From the NCBI GenBank assembly GCA_902470265.1, contig CABRFW010000013.1, forward strand, positions 1-14,466: a DNA stretch of 14,466 nt. The letters are read 5' to 3'. The stretch's first letter is position 1. Every line of letters starts with the position of its first letter. Below are positions 6,605 to 12,840 of this stretch, piece by piece. Both the position numbers and the translations under genes were made by a program. The notes below the pieces were generated by a model. That model saw only the letters and a list, made by a program, of their open reading frames with translations. It made no database searches and was not told the origin of the DNA. This DNA comes from an uncultured Collinsella sp. Lineage in GTDB: Bacteria; Actinomycetota; Coriobacteriia; Coriobacteriales; Coriobacteriaceae.

Positions 6605-6634
6605 GCGCCCGCCCGATGCAAACCGGACGGGCGC
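6605..6634 (-). other. Hairpin in the ligase-racemase intergenic gap
   Basis: Arms GCGCCCG (6605-6611) and CGGGCGC (6628-6634) with a 16-nt loop and no T-tract. Being inside a probable operon, it more likely affects mRNA stability or processing than termination. Confidence 0.35.
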
Positions 6635-6643
6635 CGCACTCAT

Positions 6644-7900
6644 CTACTTGTAATACGTCTTGAACAGCTTAAAGTGGCGCAGCTTAGTGTGCCACATGCG
6701 CAGCCAGCGGTTAAAGACAAAGTCGCCCTTCATAAACGAAGGGTCGGCGCCCTTGCCTTCCTTGTCCAGGCGATGCACCTTAGCGCGCAGCTCGGGATCC
6801 TTGACGTATTTGTCGACGACGCCCATGGGGACGACCATCCACAGAGCCTCGTCCTGCGCCGTCACAAACTCCGGCGCAAACGGGCGGTTGAACACATACT
6901 CGTCCACCACATACTTGGCAACGTTAAAGCCGCTGTTGGTAACGTAGTAGTTGCTGCGGCCCTGGCGCGTGTTGAAATCGAAGAACTTAAACGAGCCATC
7001 GCGCTCGTCGTACTTAACGTCAAAGTTGGAATAGCCCACAAAGTGAAGGTCCTCGAGCAACTTGCGCACGCCGCCCATGAGCTCGTCATTAGGCTCGGTA
7101 ATGATACAGGCATGGTTGCCGACACCGTGGGGCTGATGCTCCTCGAGCAGCACATGGCCCAGGCACATCATGCGGACCTTACCGTTGCGGTCGGAATAGC
7201 TGGTGAGCACGCGCATGTACTCGTCGTTGCCGGGCACGCGATCCTGCAAGATCAGATCGTCGGTGTAGCCGCTGGCATACGAATCGCGAATGACCTGTTC
7301 CAGCTCGGCGCGGTCGGCAATCTCATAGGCCTTCTTCTGGCCCTCGAACTCGTGCTGCCACCACATGATGCCATCAGAAGGCTTCAGAATCATCGGGTAG
7401 GGAAAATCGATCTGGTCGAGCACTTCGGCAGGCGCCTCACCCTGGGCATTGAGCATCGCCTTGGTAAAGGTAAACGTGTGCGGATAGGGCACGCCATGCT
7501 TCTCGCACAGCTCGTAGAAGATCTCCTTCTTCTGGCACTGCTCAAGCATGCTATAGGGAGCGTAAGGCGCGACGATGTTATCCGCCAACTCATGGGCATC
7601 CTTGGCCTGAGCCACGAGGGCAACATAGTTGTCACCACAGCCCACAAGGACAATCGTCTTATCGGCATGCGCTTGGGCAATGCCGTTGACGGTTTTGAGC
7701 ATCACGGGCATGGTATCGATATCCACGTTGGGCGTGTAGTCGATAATCTGGCTGCGGTACGCGGGACCCGTCTGATACTTGCCAAAGACCAGACTCTTGA
7801 CCTGGTACTCCTCGTAGAAGGCACGCGCCACCGAATAGGCGTTGATGTCGCCACCGAGCAGCACGGGAATGAACTCGCGCTCTGTAAATTGCAATGCCAT
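6644..7900 (-). CDS. ATP-grasp ligase, probable D-aspartate ligase of peptidoglycan synthesis
   Basis: A 418-residue ATP-grasp enzyme. The ATG at 7900 has AGGAAG (7906-7911, minus strand) 5 nt upstream. Visible elements: an N-terminal pre-ATP-grasp Rossmann-like part (LLGGDINAYSVARAFYEE, and LVGCGDNYV near residue 90), the nucleotide-binding lysine stretch MILKPSDGIMWWQ, and the metal-binding end FFDFNTRQGRSNYY, equivalent to the usual E-x-N-x-R. The family includes carboxylate-amine ligases. In Enterococcus faecium a related ATP-grasp enzyme (Aslfm) attaches D-Asp to the third residue of the peptidoglycan stem, and an aspartate racemase is encoded beside it. The same pairing here makes a D-Asp ligase the leading hypothesis, with the product forming the interpeptide bridge. 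Other amino-acid ligase functions remain possible. Confidence 0.78.
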   Translation of the reverse strand: MALQFTEREFIPVLLGGDINAYSVARAFYEEYQVKSLVFGKYQTGPAYRSQIIDYTPNVDIDTMPVMLKTVNGIAQAHADKTIVLVGCGDNYVALVAQAKDAHELADNIVAPYAPYSMLEQCQKKEIFYELCEKHGVPYPHTFTFTKAMLNAQGEAPAEVLDQIDFPYPMILKPSDGIMWWQHEFEGQKKAYEIADRAELEQVIRDSYASGYTDDLILQDRVPGNDEYMRVLTSYSDRNGKVRMMCLGHVLLEEHQPHGVGNHACIITEPNDELMGGVRKLLEDLHFVGYSNFDVKYDERDGSFKFFDFNTRQGRSNYYVTNSGFNVAKYVVDEYVFNRPFAPEFVTAQDEALWMVVPMGVVDKYVKDPELRAKVHRLDKEGKGADPSFMKGDFVFNRWLRMWHTKLRHFKLFKTYYK

Positions 7901-7956
7901 GGAAACTTCCTATCATGAACTGCCCACACAACGGGCGGTCTTTGCGCAACTGATTT

Positions 7957-7986
7957 ATTCTAGCGTGCCAAGCCGCCGGCGCCCAA
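7957..7986 (-). promoter_or_regulatory. Putative promoter of the ligase-racemase operon
   Basis: On the minus strand, TTGGGC (7981-7986) and TAGAAT (7957-7962) are separated by 18 bp, placing a start near 7950 and a leader of about 50 nt. The -10 box is good and the -35 only fair. Nothing else notable is seen in the 232-bp divergent gap 7901-8132 apart from an 11-bp direct repeat at 8022-8044. Confidence 0.35.
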
Positions 7987-8132
7987 AGCTCCACCGTATC
8001 TATGGCAATCAACGTAATTGTCCAGCACGAAGGCCAGCACGAAGACGGCGCTCACCGTTGTATGACAATGGGCAATGAACCTACCGTTGTTGTAGGATTC
8101 AACATGTTGCCCGCCCCGTCGAAAGGTGCACC

Positions 8133-8765
8133 GTGCCCCAGGCCCATCCGATCAACAACCCCATCATTGACGCCGCCAAGCGCGAACTTGCGGATCGTGC
8201 CCGGACGGCAGTTCCCCTACGCACCGCAAACGATGCTTACAACGGGCCTGCCCGTATCGTCTCAATCAACACGTCGGAGCACAAAGGCACTCGCAAGTCG
8301 CCCGTCGCCGATGGACGCGACACCGTCATCGAGCAATTTGGCCTCGCTACCGATGCGCACGCCGGACATTGGCACCGCCAGGTCTCTTTTTTAGCCGCGG
8401 AGTCCATCCAGACGGCGCAGGCACGCGGGCTCGACGTACACGAGGGTGACTTTGGAGAGAACTTCACCACGCAAGGCATCAATCTACTCTCGCTCCCCCT
8501 GGGAACGCAGCTCAAGATTGGCAACGATGTCCTGGTCGAAATCAGTCAGATCGGTAAGGTCTGCCACACCCGCTGTGCCATCTACTATCTCGCCGGCGAC
8601 TGCATCTTTCCCCACGAGGGAGTTTTTGGCGTGGTGCTAAAGGGCGGAGAGGTCCATACCGGCGACGAAATCCAGGTGGTCAAGCTCGGCGACGGCACTT
8701 GCTCGTTCACCCCCGCCGAGGCGCTCGAAGAGATTGAGCAGGCTTGCCAGGAGGGCACGCTGTAG
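8133..8765 (+). CDS. MOSC-domain protein
   Basis: A 210-residue cytoplasmic protein. The GTG at 8133 has GAAAGG (8121-8126) 6 nt upstream. It contains a MOSC fold, the C-terminal domain of Moco sulfurases that also occurs alone in small proteins such as YiiM. Supporting segments are RIVSINTSEHKGTRK, DAHAGHWHRQVSFLA, GDFGENFTTQGINLLSLPLG and the Cys-rich GKVCHTRCAIYY, with Cys144 and Cys148, followed by GVFGVVLKGGEV. Stand-alone MOSC proteins are proposed to carry sulfur or to handle Moco-dependent or N-hydroxylated substrates. The exact role here is unknown, and no molybdenum-cofactor gene is visible nearby. It appears monocistronic, and no clear terminator follows. Confidence 0.83.
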   Translation: MPQAHPINNPIIDAAKRELADRARTAVPLRTANDAYNGPARIVSINTSEHKGTRKSPVADGRDTVIEQFGLATDAHAGHWHRQVSFLAAESIQTAQARGLDVHEGDFGENFTTQGINLLSLPLGTQLKIGNDVLVEISQIGKVCHTRCAIYYLAGDCIFPHEGVFGVVLKGGEVHTGDEIQVVKLGDGTCSFTPAEALEEIEQACQEGTL

Positions 8766-8830
8766 TTGTAAAACCCCACGTTGAGATAGCTTTTACAGCC
8801 CAAAGCTCCTCTTAAACAGGCCCCCGTAAC

Positions 8831-8968
8831 GTTAAAGTTGAACTCTATGGTTTCTCAACAATTCATCATAACTGCAGGTCAAAGCCAAAGCCTCAAGTTC
8901 AACTTGACCCTTTGGAACCTTTAAGGTTCAAGTTGAGGTCGAAAGCAGTAGTAGAATACCGTTCGAAC
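8831..8968. promoter_or_regulatory. Cluster of related palindromic sites upstream of the wall hydrolase
   Basis: The core TCAACTT occurs three times: minus strand within 8835-8843 (AAGTTGAAC), plus within 8897-8905 (GTTCAACTT) and minus within 8928-8936 (TCAAGTTGA). 8893-8907 (TCAAGTTCAACTTGA) is a perfect odd palindrome, 8916-8928 (AACCTTTAAGGTT) another, and TCAACTTGA (8899-8907) faces TCAAGTTGA (8928-8936). GTTCGAAC (8961-8968) is an 8-bp palindrome. The arrangement looks like a multi-site operator. The sites sit immediately upstream of, and overlap, the candidate promoter. Confidence 0.55.
8927..8957 (+). promoter_or_regulatory. Putative promoter of the wall hydrolase gene
   Basis: TAGAAT (8952-8957) is a good -10. 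TTCAAG (8927-8932) is a possible -35 with a 19-bp spacer, the unusual spacing typical of promoters controlled by MerR-family activators. The -35 is embedded in the palindrome cluster. Moderate to low certainty. Confidence 0.35.
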
Positions 8969-8999
8969 CATAACCTACGATTGATTGCAGAGGGACTGG

Positions 9000-10133
9000 A
9001 TGCAGCATTCGAATCATCGCACCGCAGCGCTCATTGCGTCGAAGCCGGCTCGTATCATCACGAGCGCCGCGCTCGCCGTTGCGCTGACGGCCACGCCGAT
9101 GCTCTCCCCCGTTGCGGCGTATGCCGCCTCGCAGGCAACGCAGGACCAGCTTTCCGCAGCCCAGCAGAAGATCGAAGCCGCCACGAGCGCCTACAACGAC
9201 GCCCGCACCAAACTCGATGACCTGCAAAAGCAGATTGACTCCAATGAGGCGAGCATCGAGGAAATCGAGGCTAAGCTTCCCGAGCAGCAGGCCAAGGCAA
9301 GCTCTGCCATGCGCGATCTGTACAAGTATCAGAAGGGCACCAATCCCATCGTGAGCTTCCTGGTCAACGCGCAGAGCCTGGGTGAGTTCATCACGACCTG
9401 CAAATACACCAACCAGATCACGAGCTCGAGCGTCGACGAGATCGAAGAGCTCAATAACATGCAAACCGAACTCGAGCAGAACAAGGCCGAGCTCCAGCAG
9501 GCCAAGTCTCAGCTTGAGGCGGAGCAGAAAAACGCCGAGGATGCGCTGGCGCAGGCCCAGCAGCTCCGCAGCGAGGCACAGGCAAAAGCCGAGCAGGAAA
9601 ATGCCGCCGAGCTTGCCAAGCTTGAGGCCGATAAGGCCGCTGCCGCCGAGAAGCTCTCGGGCGAGGGCGTAAGCGGCAGCAATTCCAGCAGCCAGGCCAC
9701 CAACACCAACACCACCATCGACACCACGGTGAACAACGCCAATACCGGTAGCTCCGATTACGACTCGTTCATTAATGAGTGGACGAGCCGCATCGACAAT
9801 TATCTTGCCGGCTCCCCCATGGCAGGCCAGGGCTATAACTTTGCCGTCGCCGCTTGGAATACCGGTGTCGATCCCCGTTGGTCCCCCGCCATCGCCTGCA
9901 TCGAGAGCACCAAGGGTGCCTATTGTGCCAATTCTTACAACGCCTGGGGCTGGAGTGCACGTGGCGGCGGTTGGCGCAGCTTTGGCAGCTGGAGCGAGGG
10001 CATCTCCGCTCACGTTGCCTATCTGGGCGCCAACTACGGCTCCACCCTTACCCCGGCAGCGGCCAAAAAGTACTGCCCGCCCACGTGGCAGGACTGGTAC
10101 AACAAAGTCGCCGCTCAGATGAACCGCATCTAA
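9000..10133 (+). CDS. Secreted PcsB/CwlO-like coiled-coil protein with lysozyme-like C-terminal domain
   Basis: A 377-residue predicted peptidoglycan hydrolase. The ATG at 9000 has AGAGGG (8989-8994) 5 nt upstream; a TTG at 8985 would only lengthen the signal peptide. Residues 1-42 are a signal peptide ending AAYA. Residues 45-215 form a long coiled coil (heptads rich in E, Q, K and A) with the pattern of the N-terminal domain of PcsB and CwlO, which in other bacteria binds FtsX and keeps the hydrolase inactive until FtsEX signals. A Ser/Asn/Thr linker follows (about 222-250). The C-terminal domain (about 255-377) contains IACIESTKG with candidate catalytic Glu302, NAWGW and GGGWRSFGSW, like lysozyme/transglycosylase or glucosaminidase folds and not a CHAP or NlpC/P60 domain. 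The cleaved bond is not certain. A terminator follows directly. Confidence 0.8.
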   Translation: MQHSNHRTAALIASKPARIITSAALAVALTATPMLSPVAAYAASQATQDQLSAAQQKIEAATSAYNDARTKLDDLQKQIDSNEASIEEIEAKLPEQQAKASSAMRDLYKYQKGTNPIVSFLVNAQSLGEFITTCKYTNQITSSSVDEIEELNNMQTELEQNKAELQQAKSQLEAEQKNAEDALAQAQQLRSEAQAKAEQENAAELAKLEADKAAAAEKLSGEGVSGSNSSSQATNTNTTIDTTVNNANTGSSDYDSFINEWTSRIDNYLAGSPMAGQGYNFAVAAWNTGVDPRWSPAIACIESTKGAYCANSYNAWGWSARGGGWRSFGSWSEGISAHVAYLGANYGSTLTPAAAKKYCPPTWQDWYNKVAAQMNRI

Positions 10134-10143
10134 GTGCAACTGC

Positions 10144-10172
10144 AAAGGGCCCCAATGGGGCCCTTTTCTTTT
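10144..10172 (+). terminator. Rho-independent terminator of the wall hydrolase gene
   Basis: Perfect arms AAAGGGCCCC (10144-10153) and GGGGCCCTTT (10157-10166), loop AAT, then TTTTCTTTT (10164-10172). Its T-tract overlaps the stop codon of the convergent kinase gene. Confidence 0.9.
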
Positions 10173-11574
10173 AGGTAGCGGAGGTATCGACTACGCCGGT
10201 CGCATTGGCAACCGCGACTATGACGATCGTGCATAGGAGCAGCACACCCAATGCCTTGAGCCAGAGTTTCGCGAGTTTCTTGCCGCGATAGCTGTCGAGC
10301 AGTGCGAATCGCCGACGAAGACGGCGCTTATCGAGCAGCGCAAAATGCATAAGCACCATAAGGCCATCGACAAAGAAAAAATACTCGATTATGAGAAGCC
10401 ACGTCGGGTAGCTTTGGTTTGCTCCCGTGGGGTGAAAAACGGCAAAGTGGCTTCCGGCAAAGAATACAAGCAGCGAGAGGCAGACAAGCGTATTCCAAAT
10501 GCGCCCCAGAGGCTCCGGAATGCGAGAAAGCAGACCGAGTGCGGCGGAGGCGGCAGGCTTAGGAAGCCCTGCGGAGCCCTGGGGCCCTTGGGGCGTTAAT
10601 ACCGTCTCTGAGGCCGGGGTGCAGAGAGGCGTAGGCGCAGGAGGCCGCACAGGGCAACTCAGGTCATATGCCGCGCGCGTCGCCCGTCCCAACGCCCCCG
10701 CGCTCGCAAAACGCTTGGCCGGGTCGAGCGCCATCGCCATGCAAATGACATCGGCCAGTGGAGCGGGAACGCCGCGCATCTCGCATTGTTCGCGCATGTC
10801 GAGCCCCGGTTTTGGATCGAGCCCCGTCAAGCAGAAGAACAGCAGGGCGCCCAGCGCGTACGCATCGCTTCGCACGCTCGTCTGCCCAAACCCATACTGC
10901 TCGGGTGGCGCGTAGGGCCGTGTGCCAAACTTGACGGTATCGGCATCGGCGCCTTCGCGCCAAGCGCGCGCGATTCCCAGGTCAATAATCACCAGCGACG
11001 AGAAGGTCATGCCGGCATCGGCGGCATATCTCACGCCCGACACGATGATGTTCGAAGGTTTAAGGTCGCGATGGATAATCGGAGCCGGCGCTTTCCCCAC
11101 CTCGCCAAATCCAGCATGGAGCCCTGCCACCGCATCACACAGGGCCGGAAACAACCCGCGCGCATAATCGGGGGTCGCACCCAAACGTCCCACCAAGGCC
11201 TCGAGCGTCTCGCCTTCAATGTATTCCATCACCACGTCAAGCTCGTCGCCCGCACGGCGGCAATCGACAATCCGGGGCAGGTGCTCAAAACGCCGTCCGG
11301 CACGCTGGGCCGCAAACAGGCGCTCATATGCCCCGCCAATCTGGGCCGAAGCATCGATGCGTTTGCGGACAAAGGGGCCGAGCGACCCTCCACCAGAACC
11401 CTCAAAGCACACGAGTTCGGTTGTCTCAACGTCCGAGCGCTTTAGCACGCGTTCCACGCGATAGCTGTCATCGCGGTCAAACGACGCCAGGTGCTCGGCG
11501 AGCGCGGCAGTCAGCTCATCATCGGAATATGTTGGGTTCTGAGTATCCATAGCGTCCATCATAGCGCAGGGCAC
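10171..11574 (-). CDS. Membrane-anchored Hanks-type serine/threonine protein kinase
   Basis: Up to 467 residues. Kinase motifs, numbered from the GTG at 11574: ATP-binding Lys71 (FVRKRI), a degenerate Gly-rich loop (EGSGGGSLG, 58-66), catalytic HRDLKPSN (168-175), metal-binding DLG (198-200) and the activation segment GTRPYAPPEQ. All essential residues are present. After a Pro-rich linker, the C-terminus has three hydrophobic helices (around WNTLVCLSLLVFF, WLLIIEYFFFV and KALGVLLLCTIVIVAV) and no PASTA repeats, so it is not a PknB/StkP type. The start is uncertain: GTG 11574 lies in a hairpin arm, and ATGs at 11562, 11559 and 11550 are equally possible. It is the third gene after a lipoprotein and an HTH-like gene on the same strand, which suggests a joint signalling module. 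Targets are unknown. Confidence 0.88.
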   Translation of the reverse strand: MPCAMMDAMDTQNPTYSDDELTAALAEHLASFDRDDSYRVERVLKRSDVETTELVCFEGSGGGSLGPFVRKRIDASAQIGGAYERLFAAQRAGRRFEHLPRIVDCRRAGDELDVVMEYIEGETLEALVGRLGATPDYARGLFPALCDAVAGLHAGFGEVGKAPAPIIHRDLKPSNIIVSGVRYAADAGMTFSSLVIIDLGIARAWREGADADTVKFGTRPYAPPEQYGFGQTSVRSDAYALGALLFFCLTGLDPKPGLDMREQCEMRGVPAPLADVICMAMALDPAKRFASAGALGRATRAAYDLSCPVRPPAPTPLCTPASETVLTPQGPQGSAGLPKPAASAALGLLSRIPEPLGRIWNTLVCLSLLVFFAGSHFAVFHPTGANQSYPTWLLIIEYFFFVDGLMVLMHFALLDKRRLRRRFALLDSYRGKKLAKLWLKALGVLLLCTIVIVAVANATGVVDTSAT

Positions 11575-11601
11575 AGACGCCCTGTAGCACCCGTGCCCTG
11601 C
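11566..11601 (-). other. Hairpin at the kinase translation start
   Basis: Perfect 9-bp arms GCAGGGCAC (11566-11574) and GTGCCCTGC (11593-11601). On the minus-strand RNA the second arm contains the possible GTG start at 11574, and the ATG starts lie just past the stem. It may limit translation of the kinase relative to upstream genes. Confidence 0.45.
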
Positions 11602-11609
11602 ACGTTTGA

Positions 11610-11615
11610 AATATA
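11610..11615 (-). promoter_or_regulatory. Possible internal -10 box for the kinase gene
   Basis: TATATT on the minus strand, about 36-65 nt before the candidate kinase starts, in the 71-bp gap after the HTH gene. No good -35 element is seen, so this is tentative. Confidence 0.25.
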
Positions 11616-11645
11616 GCGGACGGCCCTGCCACCAACAGTCAGCCG

Positions 11646-12068
11646 TTAACTCACCGTCTCCTCGCCAAAGCGATACAGCTCCTCATTGACCTTTTGCAGG
11701 CTGCAGCCACGATCGATGCAGAAGATGATAATCGCATCACGACGGTCCTTGCAGTTGAGGACGTTTGCCCCGGCAGCCGTAAGTGCGCGGTTGGTCTCCT
11801 TCATCGATAACGCCATCGCGAATGCAATCTGCAGCACTTTATTTCGACTCGGGTGGCGCGCGCCCGTAATAATCTGATAGCCAAACGTTTCGTTGAGGTC
11901 GGCCATACGCACCACGCGCGAACGCTCCAAGCCCTTTTCCTGCAGCAGTTGCTTAAGGTAGTCCGAAAGCGACGGGGCGGCAAAGTCATGCTCCCTGATA
12001 TAGCCGTCGATACTCGGCGCATCGAGCAACTCATTGAGCAGTTCCTCCGTCAACTTCTTATCGGGCAT
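11646..12068 (-). CDS. Small helix-turn-helix (XRE-like) protein next to the kinase
   Basis: A 140-residue soluble protein. The ATG at 12068 has GGGGGTGA (12075-12082, minus strand) 6 nt upstream. Residues 33-95 (SLSDYLKQLLQEKGLERSRV, then NETFGYQIITGARHPSRNKV and LQIAFAMALSMKETNRALTAAG) have the five-helix spacing of Cro/C1-type HTH domains. In these, the second segment is the recognition helix and 'HPSRNKVLQIAFAM' the usual following helices. The last third (CKDRRDAIIIFCIDRGCSLQKVNEEL) is a small conserved-looking extension, not a classical sensor. It sits 39 bp after the lipoprotein gene and 71 bp before the kinase, so it probably belongs to the same operon. It could be a regulator of the operon or a kinase partner or substrate. 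DNA binding is inferred from pattern only. Confidence 0.7.
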   Translation of the reverse strand: MPDKKLTEELLNELLDAPSIDGYIREHDFAAPSLSDYLKQLLQEKGLERSRVVRMADLNETFGYQIITGARHPSRNKVLQIAFAMALSMKETNRALTAAGANVLNCKDRRDAIIIFCIDRGCSLQKVNEELYRFGEETVS

Positions 12069-12107
12069 ACGGCTTCACCCCCTATGCGACGCAACGGCAG
12101 CGACATA

Positions 12108-12650
12108 CTAGGCCAACACCCAGCTTGCGGTGGCAGACTTATCAAACATGTTGGCAAAGTACAAAGCCTTTTTGATGTCGCCGTCAAAATAGATATTGCC
12201 CGCAACAGTACCGCCGGCTGCAAGGGTGCCCGACTGCAGCTCTTCAGAGCCTTCGCTGTAGTAGCCCTGATTCTGCTGAGCACCGTTGGCGTCCTCGCCC
12301 TTCCAGTCGTAGACATTGTAATCCGCGCCCTCATCGCCGTTGTTGACGTACGTGACGTGAATGCCCGTCATAGTCGAGCCGTCATAATTGGTAAGACCTG
12401 TCTGGACGGAATCGACGACAACGGAAAGGCCGGCGGCCGTGGTCACGGTTGTGCCAACAGCCAGGTCAGTCGTGGGCTGCTCTTCTTTTTTCGCCTCTTC
12501 CTTCTTGTCGCCATCGCCAGCGTCCTCGGTGACGGTCGCCTTATCGCTACCACAACCGGCAAGAAGACCGGCAGTCCCCAAGGCGACGGTGGCGAATGCG
12601 CCCAGTGCAGCGCGACGGCTCAGCAGCACTTCGTTTTCGAGCTTTTTCAT
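12108..12650 (-). CDS. Secreted lipoprotein, DUF4352-like beta-sandwich
   Basis: A 180-residue lipoprotein. The second of two adjacent ATGs (12650) was preferred: AGGAAGGA (12657-12664, minus strand) is 6 nt away, while the first ATG (12653) is only 3 nt away. The signal region has S-R-R-A-A-L-G followed by a hydrophobic core (a possible Tat-type signal) and the lipobox LLAGC, making Cys33 the lipidated residue. An acidic/Lys-rich linker (about 38-60) leads to a domain starting LAVGTTVTTAAGLSVVVDSV and including GIHVTYVNNGDEGADYNVYDW and GTLAAGGTVAGNIYFD. This pattern fits DUF4352/telokin-like extracellular domains. The function of such domains is not known. It heads the gene set lipoprotein-HTH-kinase and may be an extracellular sensor for, or product regulated by, the kinase system. 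Confidence 0.78.
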   Translation of the reverse strand: MKKLENEVLLSRRAALGAFATVALGTAGLLAGCGSDKATVTEDAGDGDKKEEAKKEEQPTTDLAVGTTVTTAAGLSVVVDSVQTGLTNYDGSTMTGIHVTYVNNGDEGADYNVYDWKGEDANGAQQNQGYYSEGSEELQSGTLAAGGTVAGNIYFDGDIKKALYFANMFDKSATASWVLA

Positions 12651-12656
12651 CATGCA

Positions 12657-12708
12657 TCCTTCCTACGATCCGGCTACCGTGCCGGCACACAGCACATCGT
12701 AGGAAGGA
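12657..12708 (-). promoter_or_regulatory. 13-bp inverted repeat that would sequester the lipoprotein ribosome binding site
   Basis: TCCTTCCTACGAT (12657-12669) and ATCGTAGGAAGGA (12696-12708) are perfect inverted arms, with a further CCGG/CCGG pair (12670-12685) in the loop. On minus-strand RNA the arm nearest the gene carries the Shine-Dalgarno AGGAAGGA. Folding would therefore hide it and reduce translation unless unfolded by heat, a ligand, a protein or a ribosome. Confidence 0.6.
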
Positions 12709-12723
12709 TTGAACTTGAAGATC

Positions 12724-12743
12724 GCGTCGAAAATGTTGGTGTA
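12724..12743 (+). repeat. Left terminal inverted repeat of the IS
   Basis: GCGTCGAAAATGTTGGTGTA, matching the right end in inverted orientation with three mismatches. The outer boundary is uncertain by a few bases. Confidence 0.75.
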
Positions 12744-12780
12744 AGGGTGACGCCCTAGCGCCCGTTTAACGAAGAACGGC

Positions 12781-12834
12781 CTTCGTCCTAGAATCTGAAA
12801 TCACCACAACAACAGGTTCTAGGAAAGGACGAAG
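12781..12834 (+). promoter_or_regulatory. Hairpin hiding the transposase ribosome binding site
   Basis: CTTCGTC plus CCTAGAA on the left (12781-12793) pair with TTCTAGG (12817-12823) and GGACGAAG (12827-12834), with a small A bulge. The right side contains the Shine-Dalgarno-like AGGAAAGGA (12821-12829) of the transposase. Transcripts entering from outside the IS would fold this stem and be poorly translated, a known way for insertion sequences to limit transposition. Confidence 0.55.
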
Positions 12835-12840
12835 ACCGCT

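Noticed and set aside
6560..6643. 28-residue N-terminal extension of the racemase
   Set aside because: The extension is unlike the family, while the internal ATG at 6559 has a near-perfect ribosome binding site and the conserved start.
6326..7918. 530-codon plus-strand frame opposite the ATP-grasp ligase
   Set aside because: It is an antisense shadow. The minus-strand gene has a ribosome binding site and ATP-grasp motifs.
8002..8394. 130-codon plus-strand frame overlapping the MOSC gene start
   Set aside because: It is a different frame of the same DNA, without a recognisable ribosome binding site or motifs.
8767..8797. Weak hairpin after the MOSC gene (TGTAAAA/TTTTACA) as a terminator
   Set aside because: The stem is short and AT-rich and lacks a following T-tract.
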